Shown here piece by piece: positions 1 to 6,637 of a stretch of 10,486 nucleotides of DNA (positions within the stretch are counted from its first letter, which is position 1; the number at the start of each line of letters is the position of its first letter). The notes under the pieces are model-generated. The model did not search any database. It was given only the letters and a program-made list of their open reading frames with translations, and was not told where the DNA came from. The stretch spans positions 1 to 10,486 of the forward strand of contig JANTHQ010000040.1 of assembly GCA_024762375.1 (NCBI GenBank), read 5' to 3'. Both the position numbers and the translations under genes were made by a program. Origin of the DNA: Anaerolineaceae bacterium (GTDB lineage: Bacteria > Chloroflexota > Anaerolineae > 4572-78).

Positions 1-881
1 GAAAGTATCTGAAATTTGTTGTTCATAATGATGGCAATATCGCATTCATAATCCAGCGCCGAACTGCCGCGCAGATGGAACATATGCAACCGCCGCGACT
101 TGAGCCCTTCGCGTTCTGCCGCCACAATCGACACCACGGGGATATTCATGGTCATTGCAATATCTTTTAAGCCTTCCACCACAATGGTCACTTTTTCGGC
201 TTCGTTGGCGGCGCGCTCCGGATAGATTGCAATCTTCTGCAAATAGTCCACAAACAGCACCAACTTGCCCTGTGTGGCTTCTGCCAACACCTGCACCATC
301 TCTCGGATGCCGGAAAGGGTTGTTACCGCCGGGCTTCCTTTCATCAAAATGAGATTATCGGCATATTGCGAAATGGTTTGTATCGATGCCGCTGTTTTGG
401 AATTTTTCGCCAAAATATCGTACAGCCCCACTCCCGAATATGATTGACTTTCGCGTGCGGTCACGACGATATTGTGCAAATCCTTCAACCGCACGCCGGA
501 ATTACCCGGCTCTCGGGTGGGGTCGATACTTTCCAGACAAATCAAACGGTTCAGCAGGTGGATTTCGTTGTGCTCAAACGAAATATACAGCGCGAACATT
601 CCTTCATTCAATGCCAAATTGCGCGCCATTTGCAGGGCGAACACCGTTTTGCCGATGCCCTGTCGTCCGCCGACGAGCACCAATTCGGTTTTGCGCAATC
701 CCCCGCCGATAATGCGGTCAATCTGGTTGAAACCGGTGGGCATAGGCAGATATTCATCCAGTTCGCCCTGCACCACCATTTCATCGGCTTCTTGCAATAC
801 CTGCGTTAAACTTCGCGGGCGATACCCGGCCTGAGTGCCTGTGGATTTCTTCCGTGCTGCCTTTTCCGTTGCTTTTGCCAT
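1..881 (-). CDS. DnaB-like helicase C-terminal-domain ATPase (3' end outside window)
   Basis: My translation gives 293 residues from the ATG at 879-881 to the window edge with no stop, so the C-terminus is missing. After a basic 20-residue N-terminus comes a RecA-fold ATPase core of the DnaB helicase C-terminal family. The Walker A motif is GRQGIGKT at residues 72-79, followed by a strand and acidic turn YISFEHNE at 99-106 (the DnaB 'SLEM' position). Walker B is LVLFVDYLQ at 207-215, and LKDIAMTMNIPVV near 238-250 matches the DnaB H4 lead-in. HLRGSSALDYECDIAII at 269-285 matches the DnaB segment around the DNA-binding loop. The N-terminal primase-interaction domain of replicative DnaB is absent: the core begins near residue 45. 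This is therefore a single-domain DnaB/RadA-like ATPase rather than the replicative helicase. The role is unknown; DNA unwinding or a RecA-like accessory function is possible. Only a weak SD (GCGAG) precedes the start. A divergent promoter lies upstream. Confidence 0.85.
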   Translation of the reverse strand, partial: MAKATEKAARKKSTGTQAGYRPRSLTQVLQEADEMVVQGELDEYLPMPTGFNQIDRIIGGGLRKTELVLVGGRQGIGKTVFALQMARNLALNEGMFALYISFEHNEIHLLNRLICLESIDPTREPGNSGVRLKDLHNIVVTARESQSYSGVGLYDILAKNSKTAASIQTISQYADNLILMKGSPAVTTLSGIREMVQVLAEATQGKLVLFVDYLQKIAIYPERAANEAEKVTIVVEGLKDIAMTMNIPVVSIVAAEREGLKSRRLHMFHLRGSSALDYECDIAIIMNNKFQIL

Positions 882-906
882 ACGTTTTCTCGCTTGGTTT
901 TAAACA

Positions 907-936
907 ATTATACCCCGTCATGCGCGTTCCGTGCAA
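907..936 (-). promoter_or_regulatory. Candidate sigma70-type promoter for the DnaB-like gene
   Basis: On the minus strand a perfect -10 box TATAAT (907-912) is preceded, with an 18-nt spacer, by TTGCAC (931-936, 3/6 match to TTGACA). Transcription would start near position 900, about 20 nt before the ATG of the DnaB-like gene. The -35 lies back to back with the spacer region of the divergent phosphatase promoter, so the two may compete. Assigned by pattern only. Confidence 0.55.
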
Positions 937-957
937 TTATGGCAATCGATATCGTTC

Positions 958-966
958 TGTTATAAT
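958..966 (+). promoter_or_regulatory. Extended -10 promoter for the phosphatase gene
   Basis: The sequence TGTTATAAT is a perfect extended -10 element (TGn followed by TATAAT). It lies 32 nt upstream of the start codon and predicts a start point near 973. The -35 position (about 937-943) is poor, which is usual for extended -10 promoters. An 8-bp palindrome CGATATCG at 947-954 lies just upstream and could be an operator, but it is too short to claim as one. Confidence 0.6.
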
Positions 967-998
967 CGACACAGAAAATTATATCAACGGAGACTACT

Positions 999-1778
999 AT
1001 GAAATCCACTGCTATCGCTGCGGCACACGCCGCCGGAGACGTGCTGCGAAAATACTACACGCAACATCTCGATATAAAAACGAAATCAAACCCCTTCGAT
1101 TTGGTCACACAGGCCGATTTGCAAGCCGACCATGCCGCAACCGCGTTAATTGCCGAGAAATTTCCCGACCACGCTTTTTGGACAGAAGAGACGGGGCACA
1201 ACGGCTCAAATTCGGCATACACGTGGCTGCTCGACCCGTTGGACGGCACGACCAATTTTGTGCATCGTGTGCCGCATTTTGCGGTGGCGCTGGCACTGTT
1301 GCACAATCGACAGCCCATTTTGGCGGTCACATTCGACCCGATTCGGGATGAATTGTTTTTTGCGGAAAAAGGTCGTGGCTGCACGCTGAACGACGCGCCC
1401 ATTACTGTATCGGCGGTGGAAAAACCGTCCGGTGCGCTGGTTGCCACCGGTTTTGCGCCACTGCGCGACTATGGAGATGCCGGTAAAGAAAACCTGCAAC
1501 GCATTCATACCATGCTCAACGAAACGCACGGCGTGCGCGACAGCGGCTCGGCGGCGCTGAACATGGCGTATGTCGCTGCCGGACGGCTGGATGTGTACTG
1601 GACGCTGCGGCTCAGCCCGTGGGATTGGGTTGGCGGGGCGCTGATGGTGGAGGAAGCAGGCGGTAAAGTCTCCGATTTCGACGGCTCGCCGTGGTCGGTC
1701 GATACGGTCAGCGTGCTGGTGAGCAATGGTTCGCTGCACGCCGCCGCACACCGGTTGTTGCACCAAAATTCGCTATAA
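999..1778 (+). CDS. suhB: Inositol monophosphatase family protein (SuhB/IMPase-like)
   Basis: A 259-residue protein, the usual length of the family. IMPase-family enzymes are Mg2+-dependent phosphatases that hydrolyse inositol-1-phosphate or related sugar or nucleotide phosphates. The three metal-binding motifs are visible: a TEE acidic pair at 62-64, the hallmark LLDPLDGTTNF at 77-87 (metal ligands D79 and D82), and the C-terminal WDWVGG at 208-213 with D209 in place of the classical WDxAAG. DSGSAALNMAYVAAGRLD near 181-198 is the usual substrate-pocket strand. The true substrate cannot be told from sequence: inositol phosphate, fructose-1,6-bisphosphate, histidinol phosphate and 3'-phosphoadenosine phosphate are all used within the superfamily, so the symbol is a family label only. 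The ATG at 999 is preceded by CGGAG at 988-992 with good spacing. The gene is monocistronic, and its stop overlaps the convergent hpt stop. Confidence 0.88.
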   Translation: MKSTAIAAAHAAGDVLRKYYTQHLDIKTKSNPFDLVTQADLQADHAATALIAEKFPDHAFWTEETGHNGSNSAYTWLLDPLDGTTNFVHRVPHFAVALALLHNRQPILAVTFDPIRDELFFAEKGRGCTLNDAPITVSAVEKPSGALVATGFAPLRDYGDAGKENLQRIHTMLNETHGVRDSGSAALNMAYVAAGRLDVYWTLRLSPWDWVGGALMVEEAGGKVSDFDGSPWSVDTVSVLVSNGSLHAAAHRLLHQNSL

Positions 1779-2321
1779 ATTATCCTGATTCACCACGCCC
1801 ACATACGGTAAATTTCGGTAGCGTTCATCGAGGTCCAACCCGTAACCAAACACAAATTCGTCTTCGATATCGAACCCAATATAATCGACCGGAATATCAA
1901 CGGTGCGCCGTTCCCATTTGTTCAATAGCGTGCATATTTTCAGGCTGGCGGGGTTTCGGGGTTCCAGCAGTTGAATCAAATAGCTGAGCGTGGCGCCGGA
2001 GTCGATGATATCTTCCACAATCAGAATGTGTTTATTTTCAATCGGTTCGTCCAAATCTTTGACAATCCGAACCACACCGGAACTTTCGCGCACGCCGCGT
2101 CCATAACTGCTGACCGCCATAAAATCAATTTCGTGCGGGATGGAGATGTGGCGCATCAAATCCGTCAGAAACAACACGCCTCCCTTCAACACACACAGCA
2201 GCAGCAAATGTTTCCCGGCGTAATCTCGCGAGATTGTCTCGCCCAGTTCAGCGATGCGGGTTTGCAATTGCTCTTCGGTCAACAACACCCGATCCAAATA
2301 TTTGTCAGCCCCTAAAACCAT
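1773..2321 (-). CDS. hpt: Hypoxanthine phosphoribosyltransferase
   Basis: A cytosolic purine-salvage enzyme that transfers 5-phosphoribose from PRPP to hypoxanthine (often also guanine), giving IMP or GMP. The 182-residue chain has full family length. The PRPP-binding loop ILIVEDIIDSGATL is at 99-112, with the acidic pair E103-D104. LKGG near 46-49 is the pyrophosphate-binding loop, and SSYG at 71-74 is the flexible-loop start. The purine-site lysine is K135 in LLNKWERR, and DEFVFGYGLD at 154-163 is the C-terminal base-binding motif. I prefer the ATG at 2319-2321, because AAGGAG at 2329-2334 then has a 7-nt spacer; an in-frame GTG one codon upstream (2322-2324) would leave only 4 nt. It converges with the phosphatase gene, sharing 6 bp at the ends (1773-1778). 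It lies just downstream of the terminator of the SPFH operon, so it probably uses its own promoter or read-through. Confidence 0.93.
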   Translation of the reverse strand: MVLGADKYLDRVLLTEEQLQTRIAELGETISRDYAGKHLLLLCVLKGGVLFLTDLMRHISIPHEIDFMAVSSYGRGVRESSGVVRIVKDLDEPIENKHILIVEDIIDSGATLSYLIQLLEPRNPASLKICTLLNKWERRTVDIPVDYIGFDIEDEFVFGYGLDLDERYRNLPYVGVVNQDNL

Positions 2322-2328
2322 CACGCAT

Positions 2329-2334
2329 CTCCTT
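2329..2334 (-). promoter_or_regulatory. Ribosome binding site of hpt
   Basis: AAGGAG on the minus strand, 7 nt before the ATG at 2321 and 4 nt before the alternative GTG at 2324. The spacing favours the ATG. The site starts 13 nt after the T-tract of the upstream terminator. Confidence 0.7.
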
Positions 2335-2346
2335 TGGTGAAAATTG

Positions 2347-2375
2347 AAAAAAAAGGAGGCAGAAATTCTGCCTCC
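2347..2375 (-). terminator. Intrinsic terminator after the SPFH operon
   Basis: On the minus strand a perfect stem, GGAGGCAG pairing with CTGCCTCC (2368-2375 with 2355-2362), closes a five-base loop whose outer bases can also pair. It is followed directly by eight T (2347-2354). It lies 21 bp past the SPFH stop codon, so it ends the four-gene operon. It also lies within the 5' region of hpt. Confidence 0.9.
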
Positions 2376-2378
2376 CCT

Positions 2379-2406
2379 ATTTTACCGCGATATGATTAAC
2401 TGGCAA
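2379..2406 (-). promoter_or_regulatory. Candidate hpt promoter overlapping the SPFH gene end
   Basis: On the minus strand TTGCCA (2401-2406, 5/6 to the -35 consensus), a 16-nt spacer and TAAAAT (2379-2384, 5/6 to the -10 consensus) form a plausible sigma70-type promoter across the SPFH stop codon. Predicted initiation near 2372-2374 would place the terminator hairpin at the extreme 5' end of the hpt mRNA. It is the only convincing promoter candidate I see between the SPFH coding region and hpt. Confidence 0.4.
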
Positions 2407-3463
2407 GAAAATCATCTATGGCTTTTTTGCTGATTCGGTACTGCGAACCGATTTTCTTCGCCTTTAAATCACCGGCTTGAATCATAGTGATAATATCTTC
2501 CACAGCAACTTTCAGGTATTCTGCCGCTTCGATGGTGGTCATCACTTCCGGTGTGGCTTTGGGTGCGTCTTGCTGCTGTCCCTGCTGGCCTTGCTGCTGT
2601 CCGCCGCCCATAATGCCCGACATCATCTGCGCCATCCCGGCGCCCATGCCCATACCGGCGCCCAATCCGACACCTGCACCGGTCATGCTGCCGCCTTCGC
2701 CGCCGCCACCCTGCGATGATTTTTCGATGGTTTCCAGTGCTTTCAGTTGCATATAGGTTTGCGTGTCGAGCAAGCCCATCGTTTTCAGTTTATCGGCGGA
2801 TGTTTCCAGCGGAGCCAGCCCGCCGATGGTGATGTTTTTCAGTGTCAGTCCCAGTGCGGCAAATTGGTCTTGCGCTTTCGCCTCGATTGCGGCAGCCATT
2901 TCGTCCATCAAGCTTTGCGCTTTCATCAGCGAACCGGGATTCACTTCGGCGAACCAGTCGGTAGCGGCTTGCACAATCGAATTGACCAGCCGCTCTTTAA
3001 ACTGCCGCATATCGAACGAGCCCTGCGCCCCCACAAACCGCCCCACGAACGTTTGCGGGTCGCTAACCTGCACACCGAATGTGCCGTGTGCACCAAGCAG
3101 CAACCAGCCCAGCCCCTGCCCCGGTGTTTGCATGGCAATCGGCTGGCGTGTGCCCCACCCCTGCGATGTCAGTTCGCGGGTGCTGACAAAATAGACTTCG
3201 GCGGTAAAGGGGTTGTCGCCACCAAAAACCGCGCTGCCCAGCAAATTGGTCAGCAGGGGGATGTTGGCGGTACTGATGGTGTGCCGTCCCGGCCCAAAGG
3301 TGTCAAGCGCTTTCCCGTCACGGAAAAAGACAGCGGCTTGCCCGGTTCGCACAATAACCTGCGAACCAAGTTTGAAATGTCCGGCACCGGTTTCGGGGAA
3401 ACGCTGTACCAAGCGGTCGCGCATTTCATTTGGATATTCTACAACGTCAAATACTTTCGGCAT
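2396..3463 (-). CDS. SPFH-domain protein with C-terminal helix-turn-helix
   Basis: A 355-residue protein. Residues about 25-230 form an SPFH/Band 7-type domain of the 'virion core protein-like' group (COG4260-like): an early segment VIVRTGQAAVFFRDGKALDTF, a middle with FGVQVSDPQTFVGRFVG, then the long helix rich in Ala, Gln and Lys at 176-207 followed by LGLTLKNITIGGL. There is no N-terminal membrane helix, so it probably reaches the membrane through a partner. Residues 251-300 are a Gly/Met/Gln-rich linker typical of this group. In relatives that linker usually leads to a zinc ribbon; here residues about 305-353 instead match an excisionase/MerR-like helix-turn-helix (TTIEAAEYLKVAVEDIITMI, then an IGSQYRISKKAIDDFL wing). 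SPFH proteins form oligomeric membrane scaffolds. The added HTH suggests DNA or protein binding, which is inference. It is the last gene of the operon: its SD (GGGAGG) overlaps the stop of the coiled-coil gene 15 bp upstream, so the two are translationally coupled. Confidence 0.85.
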   Translation of the reverse strand: MPKVFDVVEYPNEMRDRLVQRFPETGAGHFKLGSQVIVRTGQAAVFFRDGKALDTFGPGRHTISTANIPLLTNLLGSAVFGGDNPFTAEVYFVSTRELTSQGWGTRQPIAMQTPGQGLGWLLLGAHGTFGVQVSDPQTFVGRFVGAQGSFDMRQFKERLVNSIVQAATDWFAEVNPGSLMKAQSLMDEMAAAIEAKAQDQFAALGLTLKNITIGGLAPLETSADKLKTMGLLDTQTYMQLKALETIEKSSQGGGGEGGSMTGAGVGLGAGMGMGAGMAQMMSGIMGGGQQQGQQGQQQDAPKATPEVMTTIEAAEYLKVAVEDIITMIQAGDLKAKKIGSQYRISKKAIDDFLAS

Positions 3464-3478
3464 GATTGTGTTTCCTCC

Positions 3479-4036
3479 CTAAAATTCTTCGTTTTCAGCT
3501 ACATCATCAGCGCTCATTCCGGCCGCACGCAAAACCGCATCTGCACGCGATTCGAATGTTTGCAACAGTTCGCCAACTTGTTTATTGAGCGTTCGCACCG
3601 CACCGGGAAGTCCATCTTCAGCGTCTATTGCAGCTTGCACGGCATCAATTGCGCCGGAAAGATGATCAACCTGCGCCAGTAAATTGGCATCAAACTCATA
3701 CAGTGCATCCAACTCTTTTTCTTTGACCTTCACCGCATCGAAAAACCCGGCATACCCTTGCGCGGCGGCTTTCACTTTGTCAATCAACGTTTGCAACCGC
3801 CGACTGACACGCCCCATATCATCCAGTTGAGAAATTGCTGCACCGGTCAACATTTGCGATTTCAGGTCGTTCATTTGCGTCCAATAGCCTTCCAATGTGC
3901 GCGCGATTTGTTCGCGCAAAATGGTATCGGCCTCGCGGCGCATTTCTTTTTCTTTGTAGCCTTTGTAACCGGGAATTTTCTTCACCAGTTCCTCAAAGCC
4001 GCCCATCGAGTTTTCAACGGTATCGCGAAAATCCAT
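3479..4036 (-). CDS. Small helical coiled-coil protein of the SPFH operon
   Basis: A 185-residue soluble protein with no signal peptide, membrane segment or cysteine. The N-terminal 20 residues are followed by an IPGYKGYKEKEMRREADTIL block (21-40), which I recognise as typical of a conserved hypothetical family found beside SPFH genes. Residues 36-170 are nearly all helical with heptad-like spacing of hydrophobic residues, broken around 92-98 (QGYAGFF) and near 141-144 (GLPG), consistent with a bundle of long helices. The C-terminus is acidic (DDVAENEEF). The function is unknown. A PspA-like membrane-binding or SPFH-partner role is inferred only from context and helical character. The start is the ATG at 4034-4036 with AAAGGAG about 8 nt upstream. 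It lies 18 bp after the zinc-ribbon gene, and its stop is fused to the SD of the SPFH gene. Confidence 0.8.
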   Translation of the reverse strand: MDFRDTVENSMGGFEELVKKIPGYKGYKEKEMRREADTILREQIARTLEGYWTQMNDLKSQMLTGAAISQLDDMGRVSRRLQTLIDKVKAAAQGYAGFFDAVKVKEKELDALYEFDANLLAQVDHLSGAIDAVQAAIDAEDGLPGAVRTLNKQVGELLQTFESRADAVLRAAGMSADDVAENEEF

Positions 4037-4054
4037 ATACTCTCTCCTTTCAAC

Positions 4055-4573
4055 TTATAAAAAGATTTGTGCGCCGCAATGACGGCACTGCACAATACCT
4101 TTGCCCACAAATTCTTGTTCGCCGCCACAGTTGGGGCATTTGGTCATCCCCTGCAACGCCGAAGCCTGTTTGGAATAGAGAATGCCATCGTCCCAGTTAA
4201 TGTAACCGTGGAACAACCCTTTCCCCACCAAATCGTAAATTAGTTGTTTGACGGTGTCGGTATCAGAATTGAGTTGGAGCACCATCTCTTGAATATCCAC
4301 TTGCCCTTGCGTTTTCACCATATTCAAAATAAGTTTTTGCTGTTTTATCTGTGCCAGTTCTGCCAGTTCTTTGCGTCCCCGCCAAAACAGATAGCCACCA
4401 ACACCGACAACCGGCAACGCAATTAACAGCGACATCGCCACCCCCAGCACCATACCGCCGGTACTACCTTCGGGCCCCAGCGACGACGCAACCGACACAC
4501 CCGAACCGGCGCATGCCAAAAAGATGCCGCCGATGATTACGATGATGCCAACTGTTCTACCACTTCCAAACAT
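4055..4573 (-). CDS. Two-TM protein with winged-helix-like region and zinc ribbon
   Basis: A 172-residue protein. Hydrophobic segments at about 7-26 and 42-64 predict two membrane helices, with a short Gly/Ser loop between them. Residues about 77-137 (LILNMVKTQGQVDIQEMVLQ, then a TVKQLIYDLVGKGLFHGYI stretch and a short two-strand turn) have the pattern of a winged helix: helix, strand-like VDI, recognition-like helix and wing. The tail is a classical zinc ribbon, CPNC...CRHC, with Cys146, Cys149, Cys163 and Cys166. The basic WRGRKEL after TM2 suggests that the wHTH and ribbon face the cytoplasm. Function unknown; the likely role is membrane anchor and adaptor for the SPFH and coiled-coil proteins, by analogy with zinc-ribbon membrane proteins in ydj-type operons (inference). 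It lies 64 bp after the DUF2207 gene. The SD is GAGGCGG, slightly far from the ATG. Confidence 0.8.
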   Translation of the reverse strand: MFGSGRTVGIIVIIGGIFLACAGSGVSVASSLGPEGSTGGMVLGVAMSLLIALPVVGVGGYLFWRGRKELAELAQIKQQKLILNMVKTQGQVDIQEMVLQLNSDTDTVKQLIYDLVGKGLFHGYINWDDGILYSKQASALQGMTKCPNCGGEQEFVGKGIVQCRHCGAQIFL

Positions 4574-4637
4574 ATTTTTTCCGCCTCACAATTAAAGTTG
4601 AACTTTTCTACCAGATAGCATAGCGCGCAGTGACGGA

Positions 4638-6554
4638 TTATCCAAAACCGGCACCGCCTCCGCCGCCCCCGCCGCCGCCACTGAATCCGCCGCCGCTGAA
4701 TCCGCCGCCACCGGAGCCGGAACTGCTGGGAGCACTGGTAAATGTGCGGCTGGCGCTGCTAAGCATTGACCCCAACCCGGCCGACATCGCCGATAGCGAT
4801 GTACCCATACTTTTGCTGGCATCGCTCAAACTGGGGCGAGACGATGAACTGCCCGCCAGTGGCCCCGGCGCGCCCGACATGCTGCTGCCGCTCAATCCGC
4901 CGGAACCATAATCATCTCTATGGCCGCCGTGGCCGTACATCCAAATTGGCGGGCCATACCAAGCGGGCGCGGTCATGTTTGGTATTTTTTCAAATTGGCG
5001 CAGGTAATTTTTTTCGATGCCGAAGGCGATGGCAAAGGGTAAAAATTTGTCGAATTTCTCTTTTGCTTCGTCCAAATCGCCATATTTTTCGATATTTTGT
5101 AAATAGCGTTTGAATGCCTGCCACCGCGCGGCTTCTTCTGCGCCGGCTCGCGTCTTTCGGGGCATGTGCCGTCCCACAAAAATCAACCCGATACCGGTGA
5201 TGACCAGTGAGATGGTCGGGCAAATTGCCATCCCGGAATATAATCCGGTGAGCATCAACAAGAAAAAGCCGAATACGGCGCTCAAAATTGCAAATGCCAC
5301 GCCCAGACCCATATACAGTTTGCGGGTTTTATCGGGGCTGGAGGGAAAATAACCGGCCTGAACCAATTCATCATACAATTCGTTTTTGAGCGTTGGCAGC
5401 ACGGTGTAAAACTGTTCACGCAAATCGGATAGTTTTCGCTGAGAACTGGCGCCAAATATTTTGCTCAATAGCGTCTTCTCGTAGGGTTTTTGGGCAACTG
5501 TGGCATCACGCAGATGGTAGATGAAATCGCGCCCGGAGCCAATGCCGAAGAAGCCGGGGTTATTCACCTCTTCGATATGAATTGCGCCGCGCTGCGCCAA
5601 ATCGACCAAGGTTGCCAAAATGTCTTCCATGTCCGCTTTTTCATCAATCAGCGTTCCGACCACGCCGGGACGCAAATCACTCGGCGGCTCGGAAATGTAA
5701 TCGCTGACAGCACCGGCCGGTGCATCGCGGCCACGGGTATACCACAGCAGATACACAGCCAACGGCCCCCCAAAAAACAGCAAGATGCCCAAGGCCAAAA
5801 AGCCCAAATCGAAGACGGGGCCCCATTTTTCCACCGCTGCCCGCTGAGCATCATCGGCGGCTTGCCACGCCGGGGGCTGCGCCTGAACGACACCGTGCGG
5901 AAATTGCACGCGTACTTCCAATTCTTCGCCGCCGGCGATGTTGTTTGCGGTGAAAATGACGGTTGAGCCATTGGCAATATAGCCGGTAGCATCGGCGCCA
6001 TAACTTTCGAATTTTAGCTGGTCGGGGTTAAATGTGGTCGGCAGGGTCACTTTTACTTGCGATGCCGTTACCGGGAAATTTCGGTCGGGGGGCACGGCTT
6101 TCCACCACACTTGGTCGCCATCATCGTAAATACGCAATCCGCCTTTTACCACATAACGGATAATGTATGTGTGGGTGCTGTTTTGGGTATATGGAAAATA
6201 CCAATAGAGCACCAAATTATTGTCAGAATCTATATCTGTGGTGAATGTGTATTCATCATTGCTGGGAGAGGCTTTATAGGCGACAAGCCGGTCGCCGCGA
6301 CGCTCAAGGATTTCCACATCCGTTATTTTTTCAACCCGTCCAAGCGGGATGGCCCGGTAACCAAAATGAAAGGAACCGCTTGTGAACGTAATTTCCTCGG
6401 TTTCTTCGACGGCAATGTCGCCATTGCCCTGAACCGTGAGATTAACGTCATAGCGGTCCCAACGGAGGGTTTTGTCTTGAGCATTAACGGCACTCGCCGA
6501 TAGCAGCGCCAAAATCAGTATTGTCAGTATTGCGCCAATGGTCGTTCGCCGCAT
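4638..6554 (-). CDS. DUF2207-family membrane protein
   Basis: A 638-residue protein. A signal peptide (1-25, probable cleavage after SAVNA) leads to an extracytoplasmic all-beta DUF2207 domain (about 30-220: RWDRYDVNLTVQGNGDIAVE, later IIRYVVKGGLRIYDDGDQVWW). A membrane helix follows at about 250-272. The next soluble stretch is cytoplasmic (about 285-410, with DILATLVDLAQRGAIHIEE, a winged-helix-like pattern). Two more membrane helices lie at about 413-436 and 444-462. After WQAFKRYLQNIEKYGDLDEA (478-497) the tail is Ser- and Gly-rich and ends in an almost pure Gly run (about 613-637). Such Gly tails are usual in DUF2207 and TPM-type proteins. The family function is not known; it recurs in membrane-stress and SPFH/LemA neighbourhoods. 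It is the first gene of a four-gene operon, with a strong SD (GGGGAGGAG) 6-7 nt before the ATG and a promoter at 6602-6630. Confidence 0.88.
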   Translation of the reverse strand: MRRTTIGAILTILILALLSASAVNAQDKTLRWDRYDVNLTVQGNGDIAVEETEEITFTSGSFHFGYRAIPLGRVEKITDVEILERRGDRLVAYKASPSNDEYTFTTDIDSDNNLVLYWYFPYTQNSTHTYIIRYVVKGGLRIYDDGDQVWWKAVPPDRNFPVTASQVKVTLPTTFNPDQLKFESYGADATGYIANGSTVIFTANNIAGGEELEVRVQFPHGVVQAQPPAWQAADDAQRAAVEKWGPVFDLGFLALGILLFFGGPLAVYLLWYTRGRDAPAGAVSDYISEPPSDLRPGVVGTLIDEKADMEDILATLVDLAQRGAIHIEEVNNPGFFGIGSGRDFIYHLRDATVAQKPYEKTLLSKIFGASSQRKLSDLREQFYTVLPTLKNELYDELVQAGYFPSSPDKTRKLYMGLGVAFAILSAVFGFFLLMLTGLYSGMAICPTISLVITGIGLIFVGRHMPRKTRAGAEEAARWQAFKRYLQNIEKYGDLDEAKEKFDKFLPFAIAFGIEKNYLRQFEKIPNMTAPAWYGPPIWMYGHGGHRDDYGSGGLSGSSMSGAPGPLAGSSSSRPSLSDASKSMGTSLSAMSAGLGSMLSSASRTFTSAPSSSGSGGGGFSGGGFSGGGGGGGGGAGFG

Positions 6555-6601
6555 CCCGTCTCCTCCCCAAAAGTAAACGCTGATTTTATTGTCTGATGTT
6601 A

Positions 6602-6630
6602 ATTATAAAAGGTTTTTCGATAAATGTGAA
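6602..6630 (-). promoter_or_regulatory. Promoter of the DUF2207-SPFH operon
   Basis: On the minus strand TTCACA (6625-6630, 5/6 to -35), an optimal 17-nt spacer and a perfect TATAAT (6602-6607). Predicted initiation near 6595 gives a roughly 40-nt leader before the DUF2207 ATG. It lies wholly in the 83-bp gap after the DHH gene, for which I see no terminator, so some read-through from the DHH gene is also possible. Confidence 0.72.
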
Positions 6631-6637
6631 ACTGAAT

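Noticed and set aside
947..954. Palindrome CGATATCG beside the divergent promoters
   Set aside because: Eight base pairs is too short to call an operator without a second copy or conservation data.
2322..2324. GTG as the start of hpt
   Set aside because: It would leave only a 4-nt SD spacer, while the adjacent ATG has the better 7-nt spacing. The difference is a single residue.
2747..3682. A 311-codon open frame on the plus strand opposite the SPFH and coiled-coil genes
   Set aside because: It is antisense to two genes with clear domain patterns, SDs and coupled ends. Its protein has no recognisable motif, and its length follows from the codon bias of the opposite strand.
4594..4606. 13-bp inverted repeat (AAAGTT-G-AACTTT) in the gap between the DUF2207 and zinc-ribbon genes
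   Set aside because: It has no loop and no T-tract, so it is not a terminator. An operator is possible, but the arms are short and A/T-rich, and chance is likely.
4592..4911. Proline-rich plus-strand frame and a short Ala-rich minus-strand frame over the Gly-rich tail of the DUF2207 gene
   Set aside because: Both are alternate readings of the GGN-repeat DNA that encodes the glycine tail, with no independent support.
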